Below are positions 21,990-32,637 of a stretch of DNA of 64,000 nt, in pieces. The notes under the pieces were generated by a model. That model was given only the letters and a program-made list of their open reading frames with translations. It ran no database searches and was not told the DNA's origin. This DNA is from Channa striata (Eukaryota; Chordata; Actinopteri; Anabantiformes; Channidae). Where the stretch lies: assembly GCA_033026295.1 (NCBI GenBank), contig CM065186.1, positions 19,503,672 through 19,567,671 on the forward strand, in the 5' to 3' direction. The translations under genes were made by a program, and so were the position numbers. Each line of letters starts with the position of its first letter. The first letter of the stretch is position 1.

Positions 21990-24950
21990 CAAATAATTGA
22001 CTGACAGATACAAAAGTGGTTGACATCTTTTTTTCGGAAACATAAACATGCTCTAGCGAGTTAGGAAAACCTGTTGGACTTGTATGAATATATTTAATAA
22101 TTCCAATGAATACTAAGAAAACGCGGGTCGGTAGCCACCCACAGTGAGGCTGTCATGTAGTGTTATCATGAGTACAAGTGAGCAAGTGTAGCACTGTGGT
22201 TGGTTTTCACTAAATTTTAAACGTAGCTCTTGTGAAACAATTCTGCCTCAAAGGCATCATTATTCAGTTACGTGTAGACAGGTAGCTTGGCAGAATGACA
22301 AAGAGTGGCTTTACTGAATTCAGGTAATGGATAAAAACTGTTGTTTTAAAAAGGAGCAGAGATCAAAGCCGCCTCGCCTGTCACAGCTAGAGTTCGGCGT
22401 TTCTAATTTTATGATAGAAGTGTTTTGTCAGTGATGAAATCTCACCTATCAGTCAGCCCGCGGAGCGAACTGCTCCTCTGCTGCACCTGCGTGCGTGTGC
22501 GCGCGCGCGTGTAATGCCGTCTGATGGAATATAATACAGCGCATATCACACTTAATGCCAGAGCGGAGACTGATTAGAGACTAATATCACACACAGCACA
22601 TCTGTGCATGAAGAGAGAATTGATTGAAGCTTAAAATACAGTCTCCACAGAAGCACTGTGAACACACGCAAGTGGAGAAAGACTGACTCTACAATTATTG
22701 CAACCAGAATTCATTAAATTCTAACAAATTAGCACAGTTCAAAGTTTGATTAGTCTTTCTCGTCCTGAGCCATTGTTTCCTTAAACGACTAATGACAGTT
22801 CTGTGTTTCCCACAGCGAGGAACAGCAGCAAACATCTAGTTTGTCATTAAAGCCAGTTACATAGCAATCACTGTGGCCGGCTTTCTTGGAAACCAAGCCA
22901 AGCTACCTTGTTTTTGTAGCAGGAAGGCTATTAAACCCACAATTCTTTTCCATTGACGGTAAAATAAAAATGTCCCATTCTGCAAGAAAGTACACAGTGA
23001 GTTTATGAAATTAATGCAGTGTTAGGCACTATTTGAGAAGCTGCACGTCAAAGGATAAGGCTGTTGCTAAAGCCATACAAAAAGGTACAGGTAGCTGACA
23101 AATTGAATTAATTCACCTCCTTAGAAATTGCACTGAATTGCCACTCACTGTGTCAATGAGTCAGTACACAAAAACCACAAAGTGAAAACATTTTAAGATC
23201 TTTCACTTTTAAAAGTGGCTCCACACTGTGGTCAAATCTGTCCTGCTTGCTTTATTTAGTCTTCACAAAGGAAGTTAACTAGAGTCTACCTGTGGCAGAT
23301 TGACACACCTGTGCATATAGAACTGAACTGAACCACACGTGAACGAGGAGACGAATTACTTTCCAGTGCAACATATTTTTTGAATGAATGAAGCGCTGCA
23401 TTTGCTTTTGAGTAGTGAATTGGAAGGGAAAGGCCCACGCTGGACTCCAGAGTCCCATGTGTGGTTGGGTTTAGGCAACAAAGCACTTTGGTTAATCTTT
23501 AAAAAAGAGATGACATAAACAAATACATGCTCATATATTTCTTCAATAACAACATAACTTCAACTTTACAAATATGTTACACACCATCATATCGTCATTA
23601 TGTTGGTAGAAAATGCAATGTGGTTGCAAGTACGTTTCCTAGGATAAAATCTAAACAATGAAGTCCAAAATTTTACATACAGACCATGATAACAACAGTC
23701 AGACACAGATCAGGAAAAGGGTGAGAACCTGTTTCTAAGGCTTTGAACATTCCCAGGAGCACAGTGTGAAATAAAAAAGTTTGGAAACACCAGAATTAAC
23801 ATAGACTTATACATATGCATTATGACAACGATTTGAAGCCAACTGCAAAGTCAACAATGTGTGTTCAAACCAATATCTCTTCAGTGAGAAGAGATATGAT
23901 AATTACATTTGTTTAAAGATGTTGTTACTTTGTCATTGCGAGTCATCAGTTGTATAATTTATTAATTTAAGATGACTTCTGCAACATAGTAGAGTGTCAG
24001 AAAGTGAAGGTATTTTCTAGGTCCTAAATGCTTCAGGTAAGTGATTCAGGGAAGTATTTGCCCCTATTTGTCAGACAGGTTATTCACTCATGCAGCGGAG
24101 TGCTTCAAAATCAGATCTGATTGTTAAAGGAGGAACCTGGGGTGTAAATAGTTTCCTATCACAGACTGATCTCGTTCTGTGTTCACTTAACAGTGTCGGC
24201 AGGGACTGAAACAGCCTTGTGACATGTTAATATGCCACGGGGAGAAACAGGAACAATCCCTTAATCACACTGAACGCCTCCGGAGGAGAAAAAAGTGCAG
24301 CTTGTCAACAAGAAGAGCCGTGGTACACGTCTCCAAAGAGGGTCAAATTCTTATAGAAAACTTGTTATCACTTTAAACTGTCCGACAGTTTTGGCGTTGG
24401 ACATTTCAGTTTGATTCCCTATAGACGAGTCTGCGATCACATGGAGCATAAGTTAAAAGGAGTCTGACTTCCAGCACTTGGTGCAGCTGGAGACAGAAAA
24501 GGTCACGCTAACAGCTCTCATCTCTCTCCACGTGTCACACTCGCAACACAAAATAAGCTCTTTAATGTCACCTCTCTCGCAGCGGAGAATACGTTTTGGC
24601 ACCAATGAATAACTGAAAGAATTTAACATTAAAGGCAACATATGGACTGGCTAACAAGGCTTTTTTTGTCCTGAACACTTGCTGTGCAGTTGCAGTGTTC
24701 GGCTTTCATCTCATACGCCCAGGGTGAACTTGTGCGTCCGTCCGACCTCTGCGTGTCTCGAGATTGTATGAACAAGTGTGGACAGGTCCATGTTAGATAC
24801 GCAGTTCACCACCTTGGAAATGTCCTTACAGTGTATTTGTATATAACAATATATCGGAAGTTTTCACACTGTTTTCATGTAAAACTAATCTTTACAAAGT
24901 AATTTGAATATTATTTTGCAAAACTTTTTAAACTGTGTCTGCCCAGGAAT
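21990..24950. other. unique non-coding DNA with dispersed-repeat traces
   Basis: Contains an alternating purine-pyrimidine GC-rich tract at 22488-22512. Strings at 23462-23510 (GGTTGGGTTTAGGCAACAAA) and 23611-23640 (AGAAAATGCAATGTGGTTGC) recur in altered form at 28.6 kb and 41.2 kb. Sections 22540-22680 and 22790-22990 look repeat-free and potentially regulatory. No gene recognised. Confidence 0.3.
22488..22512. repeat. alternating purine-pyrimidine (Z-DNA-prone) tract
   Basis: Twenty-five bases of strict alternation, TGCGTGCGTGTGCGCGCGCG and on to GTGT, in an otherwise AT-rich region. Confidence 0.85.
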
Positions 24951-24954
24951 CGTG

Positions 24955-25165
24955 ACATTCTCAACTGAACTGAGGTCTGGACTCTGACTCAACCACTGCA
25001 CAACATTAACCTTGTTGTCTTGAAACAGTTCCTGTGTAACACGCTTGAGTTCATTGCTTTACTAGAAAACAAATCCCTTCCCCCAAGTTGGACTTGTCTT
25101 GCAGACTGCATCTGGCTTCCGTCCAGTATTTCTCTGCGCATTATTTTACCCTCTGCCATCGTTAA
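24955..25165 (-). pseudogene. decayed Tc1/mariner transposase fragment
   Basis: Minus-strand translation gives GKIMRREILDGSQMQSARQ, then FVF followed by two stops, then KRVTQELFQDNKVNVVQW, then LSQSPDLSSVEN. In Tc1-type DDE transposases the order is GK...L...MQSA..., a QQDNDPKHTA block with the second catalytic Asp, a helical KxTQxWF segment and finally W(P)SQSPDLNPIE with the third acidic residue. Here the second-Asp block is replaced by two stop codons and changed codons, while the terminal SPDLxxxE motif survives. About 70 codons of a usual 340 remain, with no N-terminal helix-turn-helix. No terminal inverted repeat was located beside it. A dead transposase, not a host gene. Confidence 0.75.
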
Positions 25166-25617
25166 ACATGCTGATTAGCTTTATATGACTGTGTCTTCTG
25201 ATGACCAATGGATAATGGCTTTTATGGCACATATAGCTTTTCTCAATTCTAAACGATTCCATAATAACCACAATAAATAAATTAAAAAAAGACTCCAACA
25301 TTTCCATGAAGTTGAACAAGGCCACAGACTGTGAAGGAGGAGGCCAAATATTTTATGAAGGGCTCATTTCGGCTTTATTTGAATACCATTGAGCTCACCT
25401 CTATTTTCCAAGCTCATTTGGCTCCTTACACTTTCCGCCTCAGCTCTATACAGCACATGTAGAAATGGCTCACGCCCAGACACCTATCAGCTGCCATACC
25501 TCAATCTTTCTGTCTGTGCCAGGTGGAGCATGGAGAAAGGAGAATGACATCTCATTCCTGATTGGGTCAGACTGACAGGAGCACCGTATTTCACCACAGA
25601 GACCGTCCACACACGCG

Positions 25618-25652
<35 letters not shown>

Positions 25653-26756
25653 CCTTGTGCTCATGTACCCCGAATCCTCCCCTCTTTGAGGCTCACCGTT
25701 AAAGGAGACATAAAAATGAGGAGATGATGAATTTACTGGAGAAGTGCTTTGTCCCCTATTCTGTTCCCATCACCGTTGACTGAACACGGGACAGCATGAT
25801 AGATGTCCAACCCCTCCTCAACCTCCCACCCCGATCGCACAATCCCGCCGAGCGCTTAATGGTGCATTCCAATAAACCTACATTCTATCTACACATTACT
25901 GGTACGGCTCCCACTTATTGACCTGGCCAGTTATTACTTTCTAATGGAGTCAGTGCCAATCTGAACGTTGAATCTGAGATGGAATCAATAAGCGCAGAAT
26001 GAATGACTTGTTGAGTAAATTATATACTTAACCCCGTACACTCATCCCTTTGACACTAAAAGAAAAGGAGCAGGAAAAACAGATTTGAGACATAAAAATG
26101 GCTCCAGAGAGAGGCATTAGCAGCAGGCTGGTTTTATTTCTCCCACTGGATGCTGGAATTATTAGGATTTAGCTCTGCATTATGACGGTGTAAGCTGAGG
26201 GCAATTCTTCTTCCACCCAAACATGTAATCAAACTCTGGTTTGTCAGAGAGCTGTCGAGGCAAATGTAAATAGCCATTGGCATCAGTCAGGAGAGAGAAA
26301 GGTCAATAGCGGCCCAAGCGAAGGCAGCGGTGGAGAGACGGATATATTCAAAACAGCTCGACACTGAGAACAGCACTGTAAGTATTAATACTTAGTGCTG
26401 AAAGCAGCAACACAGCGCCACATGCAGCAAGCTGGGAAGTGTGTTCTGACACGTGTCCATCACGGTCAGTATTAAAATGCTCCCCATGTTGACCCTGTCC
26501 ATCACAACAGTAATACTCCTTTGTGGTAAATGTGTTATGGCTGATCAGTTTGTATTAAAAAATGTCCAGACATTTTTGTTTCTCAATCCATTTTCCAAAT
26601 CTGAATGTGGTGATTGTTGATGGATTTGATGTTTTAATTATAATGTCATCTACCAGGTTGTCCAAAATCCCTTTGGAGAACCCAGCTAATCATTTTACAG
26701 GTACACATGACTGAGTTCAAAATGAATCGACAAAATGCAGACAAATATCTTATGAT
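25166..26756. other. non-coding DNA with strong regulatory-block appearance
   Basis: Apart from the CA run at 25.61-25.65 kb this stretch is free of simple repeats and recognisable transposons. Blocks at 25330-25480, 25840-26010 and 26080-26340 have the even composition typical of vertebrate conserved non-coding elements. No open frame with a domain. Confidence 0.3.
25608..25650. repeat. (CA)n microsatellite
   Basis: CA run with two GC interruptions at its left end; its complement makes a poly-(Cys-Val) frame. Confidence 0.97.
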
Positions 26757-26815
26757 GCTTTGAACAAATATTTGTTCCCCTCCTGATTTCGTCTCTGTTT
26801 TTTGTATATCACACG
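26757..26815 (+). mobile_element. terminal fragment of a Tc1/mariner-like element
   Basis: GAACAAATATTTGTTCCCCT and the following CCTGATTTCGTCTCTGTTTT align with the sequence at 63061-63115 (GAAAAAATATTGGACCTCCT, then CCGGATTCCTTCTCTTTTTC). Both resemble the end of a common fish Tc1/mariner family whose terminus reads GTGAAAAAGTATTTGCCCCC. Only about 60 bp is present here. Confidence 0.45.
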
Positions 26816-29078
26816 ATCCGGCAGTTTCTCACAGCTTTAAATATACAGCCCAGTGTAGCAAGTTAAAAATGATGACATCAAACATGCCGGACCCCAGACT
26901 TCTCTGTTGATCTAAGGCTCAACTTCCACCTTGGATCAATGTTTGATCTGTATCTGGGCGATGACATCTGACAATGAGCCGCGCTGCCGTCTCACTGTAT
27001 CAAAGTGCTGCTGCCCCGTGTGTGTTTTTTCCAGATACAAATGAAATATCCAGATCCAGATCACAGGTTCACACCACGAGGCACAGAATCGCAACAGATA
27101 ATACATTTACATCAAACCACATAAAAAGCAGCAATATTACATAATATTATGCAAGCAGTGAAAACACCAAAGATTCAAATCTTAGACAAAGCCTAATCCA
27201 TAACCTACAAATACAAAATATGTAAAACTACATTACTCACAGTCAAAGTTTAGAAGGGATAAAAAAAACAAGAAGCAGTGCGATTTCCACTGGGAGAGGA
27301 CGAGAGAGTACAGATGGAAAGACAAGGCAGAGGTAAACAGAGAGACGGAGAGAGAGAGGCCGCGGTGAGACTGCCAGATACATACAATCCATCCTCCATT
27401 TTAGGCTGGTAAATGCAAATAAAGACTGGTTACAGCATGATTGATGAACACCTCAGGCTGTTGCCTCGCATTCTTGTGCCCATGCTCACACACGCTGACA
27501 CACACCCACACTAATTGAGCCGCCTTTATGTGGGAATGAGCTGCTGTGACCAGAGTGTGCATTTCCATTTTGTTTATTTATTTGTATGGACAAATTTGAC
27601 TTTGACACAATCCTTGCAAGGACATTTTGTTTAGTCCTCATCGCTTTAAAAGGCAGTTTGAGGGACGAGACTTAGAGCTTAGGGCTCTAAGTTAGACTTC
27701 AAGCACTACATTATGTCCTAATAACAGCAGAAAGTCAAACAAATCCATGTGTTAAAGTATTGTCAGAGGTGTAACCCACAATAACCACAACTGATGAAAG
27801 ATGGAAACACACACTCACAGCAAACCCATGCGGCTCTGGTTTCCGTTACTGCAACACATACGTATAAGAAACTCAAACACATACGCACACATTTTCCAAT
27901 CTTGCTATGCAAAGCAGCAATGAGTCAGAGAGAAAGCGGGTCAAACTTCAAGGGCACAGAAAGCCTTTAGCTTCAAAGCAAGTGAAGGAGACAAACAACA
28001 AGCATGCAGCTGAAGGGGAAGCTAAAGCAAATGCCTCGCCTCCCGACCTCTGACCCCCATCCTTCAGCCCGCACACAGCTAATGCGGGGTCAGCTACCAA
28101 TGAAAGGAAATCTCTGAAGGCGGTTGTCCGGCCAACTCAGATGACACACGCAAGATCAAGCAGAATGAAGAAGAGGAAAAGTCAGGTACAGAGGAGTTTT
28201 ACATCGCTACCTGGATTTTTCAGGTGTGTTTTGATATCTCTAAGGAGATTTATACTGTGGTAGAAGTGGGACGGGTAATGAGGTCAGGGGTCACCAGGAC
28301 TACAAAACTTTTAAGAGCTTTTAAGGAGCTTTTAGTAGGCTATACAAAAAATGTAGTATATCAATTAATATTTTCACTTACTACAATCGACAAAATATTG
28401 TAACATTTTCCTGAGAGCATTGCATCAACTAACTCCAGCTAAGCTACAAACACACTTCTGTCTTTGTATGGAGAATTTTAAGTGGTTGAATTTTTATATT
28501 TTTAAAAGAACGCAGCGATACAAGTAGAAGAGAAAAGAGTCGCACGGCGGGGAGGAGAGTGACGTGACAAACCTCATTTACCCTGTGGTTAGGTTTAGCC
28601 AACAAAAGCACTTTAGATGAGCTCAGAGAAAGATTGTGGTTTTGTTTAAAAGTCAATAAGAATGTTTGTAAAGTGATTGTTCATTTGTTCACTTGTCAAC
28701 AGATATTTTATTTAGCTTAACCAAGTGCTATGAGAATCTAAAAACAACCACAGAAAAGTTTATTAATGCTGTCGTCACAAAAACTAGATGTATTACTTTG
28801 GCAGAAAAATATACATTTGTCTGGTAACATTTTATTGATATCTTTAGTATTTGTAATATCCCTACTATATTAAACATTAACATATCCTCATATCCCCCAA
28901 AAAACAATTCACTTGTTTTCCCCTTTAAAAACACGTTCAGAGCCGTAGGCGCAATTATCTTTTATGGTAGGTACACAACACACATTTTTTTTAGGTTTAT
29001 AAAACTCACTTGCAAATGACTATAGTTTTCAATGAAAAATAATGACCACTCCTTTTCTATCAGTAGAGGGATGATATG
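26816..29078. other. unique non-coding DNA with dispersed-repeat traces
   Basis: A 9-bp perfect hairpin (ACTTAGAGC/GCTCTAAGT) lies at 27670-27692. The section 28440-28935 carries strings shared with 23.5 kb (GGTTAGGTTTAGCCAACAAA at 28589-28608) and with 41.1 kb (TAATGCTGTCGTCACAAAAA at 28764-28783). No coding sequence recognised. Confidence 0.3.
28580..28800. repeat. degenerate dispersed repeat
   Basis: GGTTAGGTTTAGCCAACAAA recurs as GGTTGGGTTTAGGCAACAAA at 23.46 kb. AGAAAGATTGTGGT at 28626-28639 recurs as AGGAAGATTGTGGT near 34.94 kb and AGAAAGACTGTGGT near 6.96 kb. TAATGCTGTCGTCACAAAAA recurs as TAATGCTGTTGTCACAAAAA near 41.15 kb. The GGTTAGGTTTAGGCA phrase is common in fish genomes; element boundaries and class are unknown. 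Confidence 0.45.
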
Positions 29079-29165
29079 TTTACATTTACATTTAGTCATT
29101 TGGCAGACGCTTTTATCCAAAGCGACTTACAAGCGAGGTACAGGGAAGCAAGTTAAGGAGAATGT
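29079..29165 (+). repeat. widespread fish repeat core, copy 1
   Basis: TTTACATTTAGTCATTTGGC, then AGACGCTTTTATCCAAAGCG and ACTTACAAG, is a core I recognise as highly repeated in teleosts. A diverged second copy lies at 56.11 kb in the same orientation. I do not assign a family name with confidence; it is SINE-like or a conserved LINE/SINE tail. Confidence 0.6.
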
Positions 29166-30596
29166 TTAAAATGTATGTGTTTAAAAGTCACTTTGATTGT
29201 AACCAACAGGCAGAGCTGTAGCTGACGTTCTGCTGTGACAGTTGTTAGTTTTGCACGTCTGGCATCCTCCCCAGTCTCAGCTCAAGGCAAATGGCGCCAT
29301 TAATTAATTTCATGTACTGTATTAAAAACAGAACAGCCCTCTGAACCTTACCCAGACAGTGATGAGTTTGCAACCACAACCTGACTGGGATGACGGTTTA
29401 GTGACAGGACTGAGTGTTGAAACATAACAGCTAATAAAGTCATGCAAACAAAAAGTCAAATTGCTGAAATAAGTACAATTCAGTCAGTGCTCAGAAGGAC
29501 ACTGTAACTGCACTAATTCTCATTCCTCTTCCTCTGCTTCTGTCTCTCTATCCTTCACACACAAACACACACACACACACACACACACCTTCCATTCATG
29601 AGACCTGTGTACATGTGGTTCACAGCGGTATGTGATGCCAGACGTTCTCTGTGGGTTAGGATCTATTTGTAGTCTGCTGAAGGTGGAGGTGGTCTCCACA
29701 GGATAATTACTCCATTTAGTGTTAAGGTGAGCTGCAGTTCAGGTAGAGCCAGGGAAGAGTAATTATGTTGGCAAAAAACAAGGGCCATGCCGCTACTTAG
29801 ACCAAGTTAAAAAACAATAACACTTTTTTAAAGTTTCCTCTGTGAAATATGAGACTGACACCTTTGAGAGGCTATCATCCAAATATTATTAACACCCAGG
29901 AATAAAACAAGGTAACATGTCCATTTAACAAAAAGGGAAATACAGTGTGAAGGTAAATCTAGAATAGTTTGACAGAATGCTTGAAATACTCCATCTAGGA
30001 TAATCTGTCTTTTTTTTTCACACTAAAGCAACGAGTCTCGTAGCTGTAAAATAACATCTGCAAAATGAAGAAAATGAATTAGCTGGATCAGCACACGAAT
30101 TCAAGAGGTGAAGAAAAAGCAAATGAGCATGATTTTGTGCCAAGCATTTCTTTCCACAATACTTTTACAAGAATTTGAACAGTACTAAAGCAGTGTAATG
30201 CAGAAAGCCAACGGCCTCCAACAGTATCACTGAAGTGGTAGAGGTAAATATGGCAAAGCAATTATGAAATGTGCGATGAGACAGTTAAAAATGAAAGATG
30301 TGATATTTTACACAACTTTTTTTCCAGCTTCTGCTCTAACAACCGTACTACATTGCACAGATGTCACACAGATTCTGCTGAAATCAGCAAAACTACATCG
30401 TTCCAGTGATAGCATGTCTAATGTACATGGAGAATAGAGTCCCATAAATCAAAGCGAAAACAAAAGACACTCCCAATTGGTTCAATTTTTCCACATCACC
30501 ACCTTCCTCAGTGTGAAATAAAACCTAGGTCATTGTTCTCTGTACATCCACAAAGAGGACAGAAACTGAGGGCAGCAGCAACATGATTTCCAAATG
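29166..30596. other. non-coding DNA with a (CA)n tract
   Basis: Holds an interrupted CA microsatellite at 29556-29588. Nothing else recognised. Confidence 0.35.
29556..29588. repeat. (CA)n microsatellite
   Basis: CA run with one AAA interruption. Confidence 0.96.
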
Positions 30597-31574
30597 CCAT
30601 TTCCAAAACAGCTGAGACTTTGTGCAACATGTAAATGAAAGGCTATGGTTTGCAAATCATCTAGGCTTTTATTGTGAAAAGACAACATTTCAAAGGGTGA
30701 AACTAAGAAATTAATATTTTTTAAAAATATTCCCTCCTTTTGAATGTGATGCCCACATGATTGAAAAAAGGTGAAACGGGGGCAACAAAGGCCTGGGAGG
30801 TCTGTGTAATGCTAACAGAACCTCTCAGCTAATGAGGTTACAGGTCAGACTCGTGACTGGGTAAAAAAGAACATCCCAGAGAAGCTGAGTCAGTCAGAAA
30901 TGAGAATGGGCTGAAGTTCATCACTCTGTCTGTATAAAGCATTAAACTATTTCATCACCCATGGTGCATAATATCATGAAAACATTCAGAACATCCGGAA
31001 AAAAGGCCAAACCCTATACAAAAAAAAGTCATCATCATCCTCGGTCCCTCAGGCAGCACTACATTAAAAACATATATATTTTGTGGATGAAATTGCTGCA
31101 CGAGCTCAGGAACACCTCTGAAAACCAAACACGTTAAAGTGAGAACCCTACCAGGAGCAGAAACAACCATTCATACAACAACAAGATCCAGAAACAGCAC
31201 CGTGTTCTAGCCGAAGCTGATTTAAAATGGACTGAGGTGGAAGTGTCCTGTGGTGTAAAGAGCCAAAATCTGAAATTCTTTCTGGAAATTGTGGACGAGT
31301 AAACAATAGAACATCTGACTTGTTATCAGCGCAGAGTTGAATGTCCAGTGTCTGAGAGGGTGTGGGGTTGCACACAACACAGGTATCATGCATGTCTCTA
31401 ATAATGCTCAATGATTTTTTCAGGTTTCAGAGCAACATATGCAGCAAAACTATTAGATTTTTCAGTTTCAGCATTTCCTGTGTATCAAAAATAGGTTTCC
31501 AATTAGTTCCATTTCATTGGATCCTCTTTCTTATTTACATTTACACAATATCGCAATTTTTCAAGAAATGGGGG
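30597..31574 (+). mobile_element. Tc1/mariner transposon, internally deleted, dead
   Basis: Both ends are present. The left end CCATTTCCAAAACAGCTGAG...TTGTG-AA-ATGTAAAT and the reverse complement of the right end, CCATTTCTTGAAAAATTGCG...TTGTGTAAATGTAAAT, form imperfect inverted repeats. Between them lies a decayed transposase in mixed frames: VHNIMKTFRTSG (30964-30999, helix-turn-helix region), EIAARAQEH (about 31089-31115), IQKQHRVLAEADLKWTEVE (31188-31244) and CYQRRVECPVSERVWGCTH (about 31321-31377). These correspond in order to the N-terminal half and first catalytic region of a Tc1-type enzyme. The expected D of the WSDESKFE block is not preserved (the sequence reads CGVKSQNLKF). After about 31440 the sequence jumps to the 3' terminal region, so the second and third catalytic residues are deleted. 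Length is about 980 bp against roughly 1.5 kb for intact members. Confidence 0.8.
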
Positions 31575-31984
31575 TCTTATAAGTGCAAATTTTCCAAAAT
31601 GTTATCCACATCAATCAACTAAAAGCAGTGAATCAGCAAACAGTGGCAGGTTTCGCTTCATTCCTGTTCACTGACAAACAGCGATACTTAAGTGAGATCT
31701 AGAACCATGACTGTGAGTCATACTCCAAACCTACATGGGGAATAGGAGGAAAAACAATATAGTAAAAAAAAAATAAAAATCACACAGAATAAACAGAAAT
31801 GGCAAGAGCTGATATTCAAACAAATAACTGGAGACAAACCAAAGAACACACACTCCAGCACAGCTGCGGCTCAAAGGAAATGTAAAACGTGGCTTCTGAT
31901 CCTCCAGCTGAAAATAAACTCTATCCATCTTAGACCCTGGTATTAAACGGGTGTGCTGGGGTTAATCGAATGCACTAAATAAAA

Positions 31985-32005
31985 ACACACACACACACAC
32001 ACACA
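31985..32005. repeat. (CA)n microsatellite
   Basis: Short pure CA run. Confidence 0.93.
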
Positions 32006-32616
32006 TTTCTCTCAAAGCTGTAAACAAAACTAAACAATCTCGGCTGTAGCTTCTCCACGTCCTCTCAGGTTCAGCAGCCTCACCTCAGCCATTTCCAGCT
32101 GCAAGACGCAGGGCAGAACCTCGGTGTGTTTTGAAGTTGTCCTTACATGCTCCTTTTAAGCTCAGCGACAAACTCAGACTGTCTAAACGTGCCAAGTGGC
32201 TGCTGGGCGAGACGGACCGATGGAAGAACGGGAGAAGCTGCCTCACTGCGAAAGCGATCTAGCTCCCGTCTGTCTTCAGGAATTGTTCCTCCACTTTAGA
32301 TTTTGCTTATTTTGAGAAGCCTACGCGGGTTTAAATGCCCAGACACATTCAAAAGACTGTGTGACTCAATCCAAATGAGAACAACAACACAATTTAATTT
32401 CAATGGGACCGCCAACTCAGTTGAAGCTAAAGCTCGATAAGGAACGAAGCCTCACAAAGATCCAACATGCTTTGTAATCAAACTTTAATTTGGCTTTCAT
32501 GTCAGCTCAGAAAGTAATCACTGTAGCCCATTTCTGTCTAGTCAGTAATATAGATACATAAATGTATGAATAGATTTTTGATCTAAAGCAAAGGCCTCTA
32601 TTTACTGCCACATAAT

Positions 32617-32637
32617 ATGCAAATGGGAAATGCAAAT
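32617..32637 (+). promoter_or_regulatory. paired POU/octamer motifs
   Basis: ATGCAAAT occurs exactly at 32617-32624 and again at 32630-32637, 13 bp apart and in the same orientation, inside a repeat-free stretch. ATGCAAAT is the canonical octamer bound by POU-domain factors. The motif match is exact; function is inferred. Confidence 0.4.
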
